From contig OZ018414.1 in NCBI GenBank assembly GCA_963969595.1, positions 12,879,660 to 12,943,659 of the forward strand: 64,000 nucleotides of DNA. Direction: 5' to 3'. The stretch comes from Neckera pumila (taxonomy: Eukaryota; Streptophyta; Bryopsida; Hypnales; Neckeraceae). A program made the position numbers and the translations under genes. Numbering within the stretch: position 1 is the stretch's first letter; each line of letters opens with the position of its first letter. The notes beneath the pieces were generated by a model. It did not search any database. It worked only from the letters and a program-made list of their open reading frames with translations, and was not told where the DNA came from. Below are positions 10,591-21,857 of this stretch, in pieces.

Positions 10591-11573
10591 AACCGATCAT
10601 GCAATTTTGAGTTTTTTTTTTTCTAATCTCCAGCAAAGGCCTTGTCCATCTGTAGGAGGCAATTGTATCATCTCTCTATTACTTAGAAAATAATGTTATA
10701 ATGCTTTCATTTGAGTACTGTGTTTTCCATAGGGATACACCACAATCTCCGTCTTCCTGAGACCTATCAAACTTTATGTTTCGTAGGGACACTTGCAATA
10801 TCCACAAGCTCAAAATCAACTCTTGGAAATCTTCTATGATGGGTACATATTGATTAGGAGGCTATAGAGTACTTGAACAATGGTTCAAGTGTTGGTCTAT
10901 TGATAAAGCTTCGAACTTTCTCAACTTCTGCATATTGCATATAAATTTGGGTAAAGTATTCTTTGGTATGGTGGAGCATTCTTTTGTTTGCTACCAAAAC
11001 ATATAAAATTTGACTCGTGTAAAAGAGGAGCTCCGCCCAGTGCAAAGAGTGACAATATTGAGTGTCTATAACTTAGTCTCTTAGTTCTCATGCCAATGAT
11101 TTTTCTTAGAGAATGGGAATTGACTAGAATTTTTTGGAGATGTGCATGCAGTGAAATTCAAAATTCAAAACAAGTGGTTTGCTCATGTGTGCTTTCAAAT
11201 TCATCATGGATTGCCTTCAAAATTGCACTACAAATTGCATTGTACCAGTATTCTTGTGATATATAATAGCCATTTTTTCATCATTGCACAAAAGCACACA
11301 AACATAGGCTTGCCATATACAGTAGCCATTTTTAACATTGCATGAAAGCAAGTGAACACAGGCTTGTCACCGCTAAATTATAAAATGTGAAGCCTCCAAA
11401 ATCATTTGCATTTACAAGAGATGTAGGAAAATCTAAATACAATACAATGGCATCTCCTTGACAATGAATTCTTTAGTGTGAATTTTTGCAGTTTTTTGAG
11501 AATTTTCTAAAATAAATTTGTACATATCAACATTTCTCATATATCTTTGTAATTGAATTTCAACCCCTAAAAG
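10591..11573. other. Spacer downstream of SAT
   Basis: AT-rich, without a credible ORF. The duplicated phrases CAAGTGGTTTGCTCATGTG and ACATAGGCTTGCCATATACAG point to old repeats. Confidence 0.4.
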
Positions 11574-11872
11574 TCTTAGCTTTAACTAGGTGGATTAGTA
11601 ATAATTTCAAGAGCTTTTGAAAGGAGCTACTTGAACAAATGAAGTACATCCAAATATATTGAGAAACCAAATTTTGTCAATTTGTCAATGATGTGACTAA
11701 CATGGTCATCTGATGCTTCTTGATTTTTGTACAAAATTCCAAATCAATTCAAATAGGGATGTGAAAGAAAAAAACTTACAAAATGAAAATCAAATGTTGA
11801 AATTCTTGTAGTTTATTTTGCCTTGAAATGCTCCAAATTTACATTTCCTTCTCTACTAAAAACTCTTAGGGG
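11574..11872. mobile_element. TTAA-flanked short element, copy 1 (about 299 bp)
   Basis: Begins CCCCTAAAAGTCTTAG after TCAA and ends AACTCTTAGGGG before TTAT, both one change from TTAA. It is collinear with 62110-62427: TTCAAGAG, GATGCTTCTTGATT versus GGTGCTTCATGATT, AGGGATGTGAAAG, TAGTTTATTTTGC and AAATTTACATT follow in the same order. Confidence 0.7.
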
Positions 11873-12316
11873 TTATAAATGGATCACTTTTTATAATTGA
11901 TATTTTCCTAGCAAAATTTTAGAGTATTTTTTTTGTCAAACTCAATTAAGTCCAAATTTGTAGATGCAAAATGATTTCTTTTCAAATATGGCTATGTGGT
12001 AGATTTTTTTGTTACCACACATAAAATTTTATAATTAGGCAATGGTCCTTTCATGCTACAAACGTATTATGCTTTGCAAGATACATAGGAGGAACTTATC
12101 TATTAATTCAAGGATTGAAGTTGGTTGAAGAGCCACAGTATAAGAAATTCAAGGCTGCGAAAGAGACTCCTGGCTCATTGGTAAACAATGGTACCATAAG
12201 TAAAGGTATAATTTGGCACCTAAATTTCTACTTTAGATTTTCAAGGGTCCACATCATTTTTTTTTTTTTTATAAAAATGACTTAATTTCTATCAAATTTG
12301 ACCTTTGCATAGGGAT
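11873..12316. other. Spacer
   Basis: No gene or distinct repeat seen. Confidence 0.4.
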
Positions 12317-12550
12317 GGCTAGGGAACATTGACCCCCTTATTATACCATGTTTTATCCATGAAAAAAACACTAGAATTTTTTATTTGCCATCCATGATAA
12401 AATTTGCAAGTTTTGAATTCATATTTGCAATCAAATTCTCCAAATTAGCTAGGCAGGTGAAAAAATACAAGGTTTACACTACACAAAATAGGGGGCAATT
12501 TTTACATTTACTCTTGGATAGGGCAATACGGGGGTCAATCCTCCCTGGCG
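12317..12550. mobile_element. Mutator-like MITE, second copy, inverted relative to 5753-5986
   Basis: Ends GGCTAGGGAACATTGACC and GGTCAATCCTCCCTGGCG. The reverse complement is collinear with the element at 5753-5986, including AATGTAAAAA-TGCCCCCTATT, TGATTGCAAATATGAATTCA and GGCAAATAAA. The target duplication is no longer clear. Confidence 0.75.
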
Positions 12551-12588
12551 TAGGTGCAAGAGAAAATATTAAACCCTTAAGAATAACA

Positions 12589-12645
12589 AATATCATTAGG
12601 AATATCATTAGGAATATCATTATCATTATCATTATCATTATCCCA
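12589..12645. repeat. Microsatellite, ATCATT-type
   Basis: Three units of ATCATTAGGAAT-like sequence run into five TATCAT units. Located about 330 bp before the SPC25 start. Confidence 0.85.
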
Positions 12646-12976
12646 CGACGTAGTAGAGAACCGGATACATGTTCGCGGGTATCCACCCAGATATCAATTT
12701 CCCACTTCGTCTCTCTCTCTCTCGTTTTGAATTGAAACCCCGCCATTTCGTCGTTGTCATTGCCATTGGGAGTCTCACGCATCGCCCGCTGCTGCTGCTT
12801 CTGCAACTCACAATGCAAGCTCGCGCTCTTATTAAAACCTGCTGCTGTATTGAAGAATCGTATTCTCATACTTAACAAACAATATTTTTGGAGCATTTTC
12901 GCACCGGTTCGTTGGTGTGATGCTCTGGGCAGGAATCCGAGCCACAATTGAGCTACAATTGGGCTACAATTGAGGG
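12646..12976 (+). promoter_or_regulatory. SPC25 promoter and 5' leader region
   Basis: A CT-rich run at 12709-12724 is of the kind found near plant transcription starts. Directly before the start codon lie three copies of an 11-bp unit at 12939-12971 (GAGCCACAATT, GAGCTACAATT, GGGCTACAATT). Confidence 0.5.
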
Positions 12977-15562
12977 ATGGAACGGAATGGGAGCTATGGC
13001 GCTCTCAATGGAGCTCAGCTGGACAAGGAGCTCGGCCACATTTTCAGGAGCATGAATGCTTGGAAGTCGCAGGTGGAGAGCGTGCTGACTGACGCCACTG
13101 CGGCTGCGGCCTCGATTCGAGCTTCTTCCCAAGGTTAGATTAGATTGCTGGAGTTTTTTCCTGTTCTTGGATTTGTACTGGAGTAGGGCTTTGCGATGGG
13201 TTCTGGTGAAATTTCTCTTTGACCGAATTTTTTTGTTTCTTCAAATTCACCACTCACGACCCTTGCGATTGACCCTTCAAAAGGAAGTAGTAAGTAAGTA
13301 AAATCAGAGTAGTCCGACTTCAAGCACGGAGAGACGCTGTCGCAGAATACCCACAGAGTACCCGCGGAGTACCCTAATCGTGGGAGAGACCCCGCATCGC
13401 GGGTTCTTGCTCATCTCAATCTCGGGGCCCTATACTAGGACCGTGCCCACCACTCTGTGAGCGATGAGTATAGTTAATATCATAATAATGGCTCATGTTT
13501 TTGAATTTTCTTGTTAGCAAAGCGAAGAGGATTACAACGCGCGAAAGAATGTGCTATTTGCCGCATGCAAAACTTATGCTCCGTAAAAGTTTTTTGGGGG
13601 TAGATGACCTAAAACCGACGTGAGTCTTGATGTTGAGGTGTACTGTCAAAATCATTGTCTAGTTATTGTACGAGATTTTGGGGTGCCGCATTTAATTAGG
13701 TTTGGCAATAAGGTACCTGTACCTTAGGTGAAAGTGATAGCAAGTTCAATTTTATTGCGCGGTGTTGTGTGCTCGCTGAATTGCGTAAGCTTGTTTTCTC
13801 TGTTTAAGTGTGGTGAGCTTTTTCTAAGGTTTTTCTATGTCTTGTTGTAGAGGATGTCAAGGAGTTATTCGGCCGGTCGAAGAGCTTGGAAGCCGAAGAT
13901 CAGTTCGTCAAAAAAGGTTCGGTTGATTACTTAGCATTTTGATTCTATCGCGTGTTCTCTTGTGGCTTTATGGAATTTTGGCAAAGACGTTGCGGATGAA
14001 TTGGTATTCTATTTTGGGAGAATAACGACCACAAGGAATTTATGAATGATTTTGAAAGCTTGAGTGAAATGCCTTGCTGTAATTCCAGTGACGAGCACGT
14101 GGACGACCTCAGACTTCTAACTGATTACGTGAGGTGTTGGAATACAGTAGAAGATAGTATTATTCCGAGTTAGAATTTTTGAATAAGAGAATAATTTTGC
14201 GCTTGGAATGTAGTGAGGGATTCGCAACAGGAAGAGCTGAGCAAGTGCGAGCAAGAGACTTCTGAGATATATAAAAACCTTGAAGACCTTCATGAGCACA
14301 CCTCCAAGTTATTTAAACTGAAAGCAGACCGAGAAGCTCTCATTTCCAAGTTTATATCAGGTAAAAGATTACGAGCACCTTGATCAAGCCCTGGTTTGAA
14401 TTTATTTGGCAGTTTGAGACTCCTCGTCGCTCTCACATGACCAAACCTAAGGACGATTTTGGCATTGTATGAAAGCTAATTTGGAATATGGATTTAATGT
14501 TTGCAGAAATCACTGACCAGCTGAGTCATAAGAAGCAGAAAGTGAAGGCGTTGCATGAAGCTACGGCATGGTACAAACGATTATTGAGTATGCGTTGTGA
14601 GTATTCTGACGGTAAGTGTGTGAGCTTTTCAAGAGTGTCATCTTTAGGACTAGCAACTTGCAATGTCTGTAGTAGTTATCTTTGCACTTTATCATCTCTC
14701 GCTAAAGCAGCAACTCATTGAGTCAGGATGAAACTAAATAATAATGTTTTGCAGTAGAGATCGCGTTTTCTGAAGCATATCGTTGCCTCTGGGAACTACT
14801 AATATGTAGGCAATGCTTGATAGCGATGCAGTCCGCTTGTGAGGGTTTAAATTATCATTCAACACATGGCTTAGCCTGCGTCTTTATACTGAAATCAGAG
14901 TGGCCGTTGTTGACAGCTGTGAAGTTCATCTTCACCAATGTGGATCCCGGTGACCTTGATCGTGTGTTCAGCTTCTCTATTCGTATGGATAAAAGCACCA
15001 CCTCTTGGACGTGTAAGTTACAATCGCTTATAGTCATATGATAGCCTACTTGTCGGTTTGATTTCATCCCTGTACTCCTTCAATAGTTCTCATTCATTAC
15101 ATCTAATTTACCCACATGGCTGATAGTGGCCACGTCCATATCTACAGGAGTTGAAACAAAACTTCAATGAAGGTAACAGATTGTATCAGTGAATGAAGAA
15201 AACATATCCCACATGTTTGAACGCTTTGAAATATGTTTGAAATTTAGTATAATCGACTATTGGCTTCCAGAGTGGACTTTCTATTTAGATTGAGCATTTA
15301 GTGGTTAATATAAATGACACCCAGCAATGTGACTTGTGTGAACGACTAGTGACAGTGGTGGTCTAGTCCATGAAGTTCATGTCTTTTCATGTTCTTATTC
15401 AAGCGTATGTGTGTGGCAGTGGTCGATTGTAAGCCTTGGGTGGATGCAGTGCCGGGTTTTGTGAAGGCGCTGAACCAGAGCAACGAGTTATCACGGTTTG
15501 TGAAATCCATGCGTCGGGAGTTTGAAGTCCTTGCTGTTAGATCTCGGTACCTAGTGAAATGA
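12977..15562 (+). CDS. SPC25: Kinetochore protein SPC25 (NDC80 complex subunit)
   Basis: SPC25 pairs with SPC24 at the inner end of the NDC80 complex, linking spindle microtubules to centromeric chromatin. Six exons join in phase: 12977-13133, 13851-13916, 14214-14360, 14507-14611, 14917-15012 and 15420-15562. All introns are GT-AG and the product is 237 residues. Residues 1-50 hold FRSMNAWKSQVE; the middle is a Glu/Lys/Gln-rich coiled coil (QEELSKCEQE, DLHEHTSKL). The C-terminal globular domain shows the family motifs ATAWYKRLLSM, VKFIFTNVDPGDLDRVFSFS and VKALNQSNELSRFVKSMRREF. Length is ordinary for the family. ATG 12977 opens the frame directly. The neighbour SAT is on the same strand but unrelated. 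Identification rests on the globular-domain motifs and is firm. Confidence 0.93.
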
Positions 15563-16152
15563 TATATCCCTTTTTCCCTTCTCTTTCTGTTTGGATTGTA
15601 CACGTACAGTATACTTTGCTCCATGAGGGTACTGCTGAGAGCACCCAGAGCGTTTTGCAGCATACCATTGTAGATCTGACACCGTTGCCCGTTTTGTGTG
15701 GCGTATCAAGTGGTAGAGGGTAGTCCTCATTGTTCTTCAGATCACGAACTTGGACACCCATTGCTTTTGTACATATTGGCATATCAGCACATTAGATACT
15801 CGAGTCACCTTGTAGTTTGGGCAATGTGTCATAACTCATTGTGATACTTTTCATAGAAGCTGGCTTCCCTCAGTTCAGTCAATTGACCATTTCTATGAAA
15901 AATCCTGTGATTGCAAATTTCCTAATCATCGCGAGGCTCAATCAATGTCATGTTTTCTAGCTTATCCTGCCGGCATTAAACGATTCACCAGTGGAAACTA
16001 AACAGATTACAAATTTAAACTTGCTTGGCTTATCACATCTTTGGTAGAATCTGAAGAATGAACGTGAAGAATGCCTGATTCAGCAGTCACTTACAGCATC
16101 CAATGCAGAAGGTAGGATAGCCTAGCCTAAAACAGAGTGAAATTTGGGACTA
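15563..16152 (+). other. SPC25 3' flank with an exon-like segment
   Basis: 16048-16111 has acceptor-like TTGGTAG before it and donor-like GTAGGA after it. It reads NLKNEREECLIQQSL in one open frame, so it could be an alternative or relic coiled-coil exon. It is not needed for the SPC25 product. Confidence 0.25.
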
Positions 16153-16360
16153 CAGTAGAACCTCTCTAAACCAATCGGTCCTGGAAACCAGTCGGTCCCG
16201 GACTAGTGTGACAAGATTACATTAGGGAGGTTTATTTGCTTACAGAGGGTCATTTTTAGTCATAACTTTTGTTATAGGGACAAGTTTGGGACCGGTTTGA
16301 CAAGATTACCTTATAGAGGTTGATTTACTTATGGAGGATCGACTTAGGGAGGTTCTATTG
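16153..16360. mobile_element. Pogo-like (Emigrant-type) MITE, intact, 208 bp with TA duplication
   Basis: TA (16151-16152) is followed by CAGTAGAACCTCTCTAAACC and the element ends TTAGGGAGGTTCTATTG before TA (16361-16362). The interior repeats GTTTGACAAGATTAC. Plant pogo-like MITEs (Emigrant/Lemi1) begin CAGTAAAACCTCTATAAA and target TA. Confidence 0.8.
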
Positions 16361-16544
16361 TACCATCATTGTATATTTTTTCATTTTTAAGCACATTCAG
16401 ATAAATTGCATCCAAAGTCAAGTGAAGTCCAAGAACGGCAAATACAATGTGCAAAAGTTAGAAGAGGTCGATAGTTAAATTGTTGGCCATTTTCTATTTG
16501 GGTGCTATGATTTCAATGTCCTCATTTTGAATATTGTATTGTAC
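16361..16544. other. Spacer
   Basis: Short AT-rich interval with nothing recognisable. Confidence 0.4.
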
Positions 16545-17340
16545 AACAAGGTCCAATAATCTTAGAAATTGCTTATTGTGCCATTCACAAAATTTTGCAT
16601 AATATAGAGTAGGATTGACATTTTTTTGTCTTACATAATTAACATTCAATTTTTATGCAATTCCAATCAAGTTTATCAAATTTTAATTTCAAAAATTAAA
16701 TATTCCATTTTTTGGTGAGTTTTTTTTTCAATTGATTTTCATGGTTTTACATGATAATTCATTGGAAAACATTGGTGATGAATATTTTAAATTTGATTGC
16801 GGAGATATGTAGGAAACATCCATATATATATCTTTCCTTCAAAAAGCATCTCCAAAAAAGTTTTACAATTCCATTAGGGTAATTGTACCATCATGATCAA
16901 ATGCACAAAATTTACATTGAAGGTCAAATAGAAAAAATCTAGTCAAAATATAAAGATATCTATTATACAAAGTTTAGTCATATGACACCTCACATTGAAC
17001 TCTTCCTAGATTATATTTTTTTGTTACTTAATAGGATGTTTTTTAAAATGAAAGATGTGCATGTGGATTTTCCCTACCTATTTATGCAATTTAATTAAAA
17101 AATTCAACACAAATTGTTTCGATAAAATATTTTGTAAAACCATAAAAATTGACTTTAAAAATTCACCAAAAATAGAATTTTTCTTTTTTGAAATTGTAAT
17201 TTTGATATGCTTGATTGGAATTGTGTAAGAATTGAATGTTAATTATGCAAGACAAAATTTTTTTCTATTCTTTTCTATCGTATGGAAAAACATTTGAATG
17301 GTAGAATAGCTTGTTTGTAAGATTATTAGACCCTATTGTC
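16545..17340. repeat. Foldback element, arms about 230 bp, loop about 330 bp
   Basis: The left arm (about 16545-16770) and right arm (about 17105-17340) are diverged inverted copies. Left CATAATTAACATTCAATTTT pairs with right AGAATTGAATGTTAATTATG; AATTCCAATCAAG pairs with CTTGATTGGAATT; and CCATTTTTTGGTGAGTTTTT pairs with AAAAATTCACCAAAAATAG. No coding potential. Confidence 0.8.
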
Positions 17341-17592
17341 TACTTATTAGCTACTTCGAGTTGAACATTTTTCTGAGAATGATGTGATCAATGAGGTAAT
17401 CAGTCTTGTTGCATCTGTGCTTATTCATTGAACTATTAGGGCATTCTTTAAAAGATGAGTTTGGTCTTGCACTACAAAAAATACCATACCTCAAAAGGCC
17501 ATTAACTTAATTCTTAAATGATGGGCCCTCTTATGGCCAAGGTAGCTGGGATAAAAACTACATTTTACTTGTCAAATTTGCGTTTTACTTGA

Positions 17593-17761
17593 CAAAAAAG
17601 TATCGAATCGGTTTTGTTGAGTTCTCCATTTGTAATGCAAAATTTTGCATTCCAAAGTTTCAACACAGAATTTGACAAATACAACGCAAAATTTTGTGTG
17701 AGAATGCAAAATTTTGCGTTACAAAGGGAGAACTTAGCAAAACCAATTCCATACTTTTTTG
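17593..17761. repeat. Compact palindrome, arms about 60 bp
   Basis: GTTTTGTTGAGTTCTCC in the left arm pairs with GGAGAACTTAGCAAAAC in the right, and each arm includes TGCAAAATTTTGC. The loop is about 50 bases. Weaker symmetry continues outward to about 17554 and 17800. Confidence 0.85.
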
Positions 17762-18681
17762 TTGAGTACAACGTAGTTTCTATCAAATACAACGCAATTT
17801 TCTTCTATGATATGCTTGATTGGAATATGTTGCTAAAGTATGAATAGGTAGCAACAAGCATTGAGCAATGAGTGGTTGCATTTGAGCGGTAAATTTTGTA
17901 TTTATTGTATTTTTTAGATTTCATAATTATCATTAATTCTACACTTAGAAATGAAGGAGGCTCATAGGGAGACAATATTACACATCAAGGATGGCCTAAA
18001 CGCCTCCTTAGTTCCAAGTAGGTTCTCATGCACTAGCAAGACATAATTATATATGGACCTATATGCCTCTTTGATTGCGAAGAAGCTTTTAGTGAGTTGC
18101 AAAAATCTTAATAATTTGGAAATTGAAGATTATGCATAGTTTAGAGGAGCTCAAAGGATAGGAATAGAAAAAAATATGGTTCTTCATTTGTCATTGGATC
18201 TAAAATACAAAGTTATTAAAGTATGAGTAGAGAACGACAAGTGTTGATCATTGAACAATGGGCGGTGAATGGTGAGTGTTGTAAGAAAAAACTTGTAAAA
18301 AATTAAATCTCTTTTACATAACATGCCTATATCCATGGTTTAGGATAAAAAAATATGGTTCTAAATGAATCTAAAGGGGATGAATGGGGATGAATGGATT
18401 TGGATGAATTTTGTATAGCTGATTTTGTTAAATGAAATACATTTGTTGTTTATTGCATTAGATGATGGCCCGGATGATGGATGACTACTAAATGGGATTA
18501 AAACTCCAATTGTTTAACATTTAAAAGACCATAAGGCTACTATGCGGCTTTTGCAACTACTTTTGTAGAAAATTTGATATGTTAACCTTACTACTTGTAA
18601 TTTACAACATCTTTTGTAAGTGATTTAGAGTGACACAACAACTGTCATGTTATTTGGTGACGATTAGTTGGTGGGCTATAT
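17762..18681. other. AT-rich spacer
   Basis: Diverged partial duplications (AAAGTATGARTAG-type phrases near 17830 and 18210) but no gene. Confidence 0.4.
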
Positions 18682-19035
18682 CATTAGAGAAAATTTCAAG
18701 CCTTTGGAGAGCTACTCCACAGCCCTCCAAGGTACTCTGAAATTTATTTATTTATTTGTTCAAAAATTCATTTTTTCCCTATTTCCGCCCAGCTGAAATT
18801 GCAGCGGCATTGGCACAGGAACCTAGACTCCCAATAAGAAATAATTAATTATTATTTTTTAATCTTAAAAAATAAAAAAAAATAAAAAAAAATTGCAAAA
18901 CTTGACTGCTCCGATGAGTAGTCAGAGACTTTGATTGCTCACCAGAAGCATTTTTGAATTTGACAGGCCATACAAGAAATAGCATGGCATGTCAACTTCA
19001 GATGGCCCTCCAAGAGGCTGAAATTTTCTCTAATG
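18682..19035. mobile_element. MITE, CATTAG family copy B (354 bp)
   Basis: Begins CATTAGAGAAAATTTCAAGC and ends GGCTGAAATTTTCTCTAATG, an inverted repeat of about 25 bp with TTGGAGRGC just inside. The interior has AAAATAAAAAAAAAT runs like copies A and D. Confidence 0.75.
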
Positions 19036-19357
19036 AGGGCTTTATGGGGATTAGTTGTAGCCATGTATAGCCAAAATAGCCATGTATTGGCCATTGGGGG
19101 GCTAAATTAGTATTTTGGGACTAATTGAGGTGTGAATAAAGTTGTTTTGGGGTGCCTTTGGGGTGGTTATAACCCTAGGCCGCCCCTTTGCTCATTCATT
19201 CTCTTCAAGCCTTGCGTATGTTGTAGTTTTTGAGTTGAAAGGAATTGAAGCATGAAATGTAATGATGGTTGGTTGTTATACCAATCTTTACTAGAGTTGT
19301 TCCTCAATTCATGTGAGTTTGCAAGACTTGATGTATTGTTGTTTAATGAAATATAAC
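19036..19357. other. Spacer
   Basis: No supported feature. Confidence 0.4.
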
Positions 19358-20130
19358 TTTAGAAGAATTTGGCATTAAATTCAAGGAAACCAAAATATTT
19401 GGCAACTATCTCATGTTGCTTTAGAGGCCACTTATTTTGTGTGTAAGAAAATGAAAAAGAAAAGTTCTTTACACAAAAGTGGTGGTAGAAGGTCTAACAA
19501 CCCATCTCTATACTTTGTCTATAACTTTTGATTGGAGACTCAAAATCTCAAACAAATTTTTGATGATGAAATTTAGCTTACTTTTATAACTTTTCTTAGT
19601 TCAATTAGTTTTGGGAAAAATTATTCATTATAGGGATTCAAGGGCCTTGGAGGGCCATTTCAAGCCTGTTCTCTAGTCTAGCCTAATTCCACGAACAACG
19701 ATATAGGCTGTCAATTTTTTTTTTTCTTGCAAATATCATTTTAAGCAATTTTTTTTTTCTTTCAAAAATGACTTAGTAGTTGCTGTGCCACATCAGCCAA
19801 CTGTTGCAACTGCATTCCCACAATTTAGGAATGCAAGGGAACTCGCAGCCCTCCAAGGCCACCGAATCCCCTCTAATAATCTTGTACCAAAATGAGGCCT
19901 GAAATTCTACTTTGAACACAATTCCTATTTTTTACTTAATTATGAGCAGTTGAATTCCTACTAGTTCTAAGTTACATATGCCACAAGGTTCATTTTACCC
20001 TCTACTCTCAATTTTGTATAAAGAGCTTTCTTCTCATTTTTGTACATACAAAATAAGTGGCTTTTGAAGCAATATGAGATAGTTGCCATATAAATTGGTT
20101 TCATTGACTTTAATGCCAAATTTTCTAAAA
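19358..20130. repeat. Foldback element with a MITE in its loop
   Basis: The left arm, 19358 to about 19490, contains TTTGGCATTAAATTCAAGGA, TGGCAACTATCTCATGTTGC and CCACTTATTTTGTGTGT. These appear as reverse complements in the right arm, about 20010-20130. The loop holds the CATTAG-family MITE at 19626-19877. Confidence 0.8.
19626..19877. mobile_element. MITE, CATTAG family copy C (252 bp)
   Basis: Ends CATTATAGGGATTCAAGGGC and GGCCACCGAATCCCCTCTAA are inverted. The interior shares CACATCAGCCAACTG, the reverse complement of the CTGATGTGG phrase of copies A and D, so it lies in the opposite orientation. Confidence 0.7.
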
Positions 20131-21857
20131 CTAATGGTGGGGTCATTATTCCAAGCTACCACCACCTCTTCATATTCTAATGACAAATTTATAAATCGAA
20201 AAAAATGTTAGAAAAACTCCGTACAAACCTAGTTTGAATATAGGACGAGTTTGCCCAAGGCTATGCCCAAGTTCCTTTGGGCATTGTAATGCAAATTTTG
20301 CTATTGTCAAGAGCCCTCCCTATATTGCCCCATGTCCATTAAAAAAAAGGCATTTTCTCCATTATTCCTCATAAGCAAATCCAATTGTAACTTTTTTGGG
20401 TGTAGCAATAAAGTATTCGTTCCTACATCCAAAAAAAATTCAAAAAATATAGTGAATATTTTCATTCTTAGTGAGTTGTCCAAGTTTGTTATGTTGCCAA
20501 AAAAAGACTACTTGGTCCTTTACGGGTTAAAAGATGTACATTTAATGTAAGAATTTGCAATCTTGTATAGGTTTTTTGGCAAACAAGTCACAATTTGATA
20601 TAAGTACCTTAGTACATTATTATTGTTTGAATTCATCAATGAACATGCTATGCTTTTATAGTCTTTTCTTAGAGGAAGATGAAAAAGAATATATTAGCTA
20701 GGGAAGATGTTTATTTTCATCCAACATATGTGGGATTGAGGGAATATTTGGACCAAAATGTAGAGATCCTGAAAGGTATCACCAATTCTCAATTTCTAAA
20801 AGTGATTTGTTGGCCATTTCTATACCTCTGTCCCTAGCTTGGAGATAAAAGCATTGCAAGAACCAAAGCTTTTTAGGTACAAAACATTGCCAATTAACCC
20901 GGGAAGGATATGGCTACCCATGGCCAAGGTAGTCACCAAAATATTCCATTGATTGAACCAATAGGTGCGTTCATTGTTTCTACAACTATCAGCAAAGTCA
21001 TCCATCAAACATTTTAGGATTAGAAGTGGTCTTATGGGGTAAAGAGAGCTTTGTCATCACCCACTAAGAAAAGTCTATTGCATGTTTATTTTGATCCAAT
21101 GCATCATAAATATTTCCATGTTAATTAGGTGGAATGTTCAAACTAGATTGAAGAGATCTTGAAAGGTATCATTTCAATCTATTGTCCTTAGTGAGTCACA
21201 TGAGAATTCAAATTCACAATATCTTTGGCAAGGATTTGTTGATCAACATTGTGCCTTTGTCCCTTGGAGATAGAATCATTGTAGGAACTATAGTTTATAT
21301 ATATGTATGCATGCATGCATGCATGTATGTATGTATGTAAAACACTGCTATCTCAAATAGTTTTGCCATTGTTTGATAAGAAAATTTTATGCATTTGAAC
21401 CCAATTCACACCAAGTGCACATTGAATCCATTGCATGCTACATTATACAATTCATTTTGCAATCTACACAATTAAAGTGTAAATTTTAATTCACACATTT
21501 TCATGCTGGTCTACTACAAGATCCTATAGTCAAATGTGCAAAAAAATACCATTAAATTTTTTTTTGCTTTTTGAATCAGAAGTGGCAATTTTGATTGGTT
21601 ATTGATGAAAACAAGGTCTTGGGACAGTTTAGGGGTTAAAGAAGTAAAAATTTCATTTGACTTTTTTGTCAATGAAAGTTTGATTCCCTTTAACTTTGCA
21701 AAATTTCTTAACATTCCTAGTAAACCTTGACCAAATAAAGTGAGACCGTATTATCTCACCTTGCAATTAACAGCAATTCTTTTCATTGGAAAAGCATGGA
21801 TGTCATTAATCAATCCATTCAAAGGCTACTATGACACCAGGTCTCCTCAAGCTAAGC
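20131..21857. other. AT-rich spacer with a small ATGC/ATGT microsatellite
   Basis: ATGC/ATGT units fill about 21297-21339. 21640-21660 contains GGACAGTTTAGGGGTTAAAG, an end motif of the TTAA-flanked family. No gene is supported. Confidence 0.5.

Noticed and set aside
17470..17500. CACTACAAAAAATACC as a CACTA element end
   Set aside because: No matching right end or target duplication nearby; a single short match.
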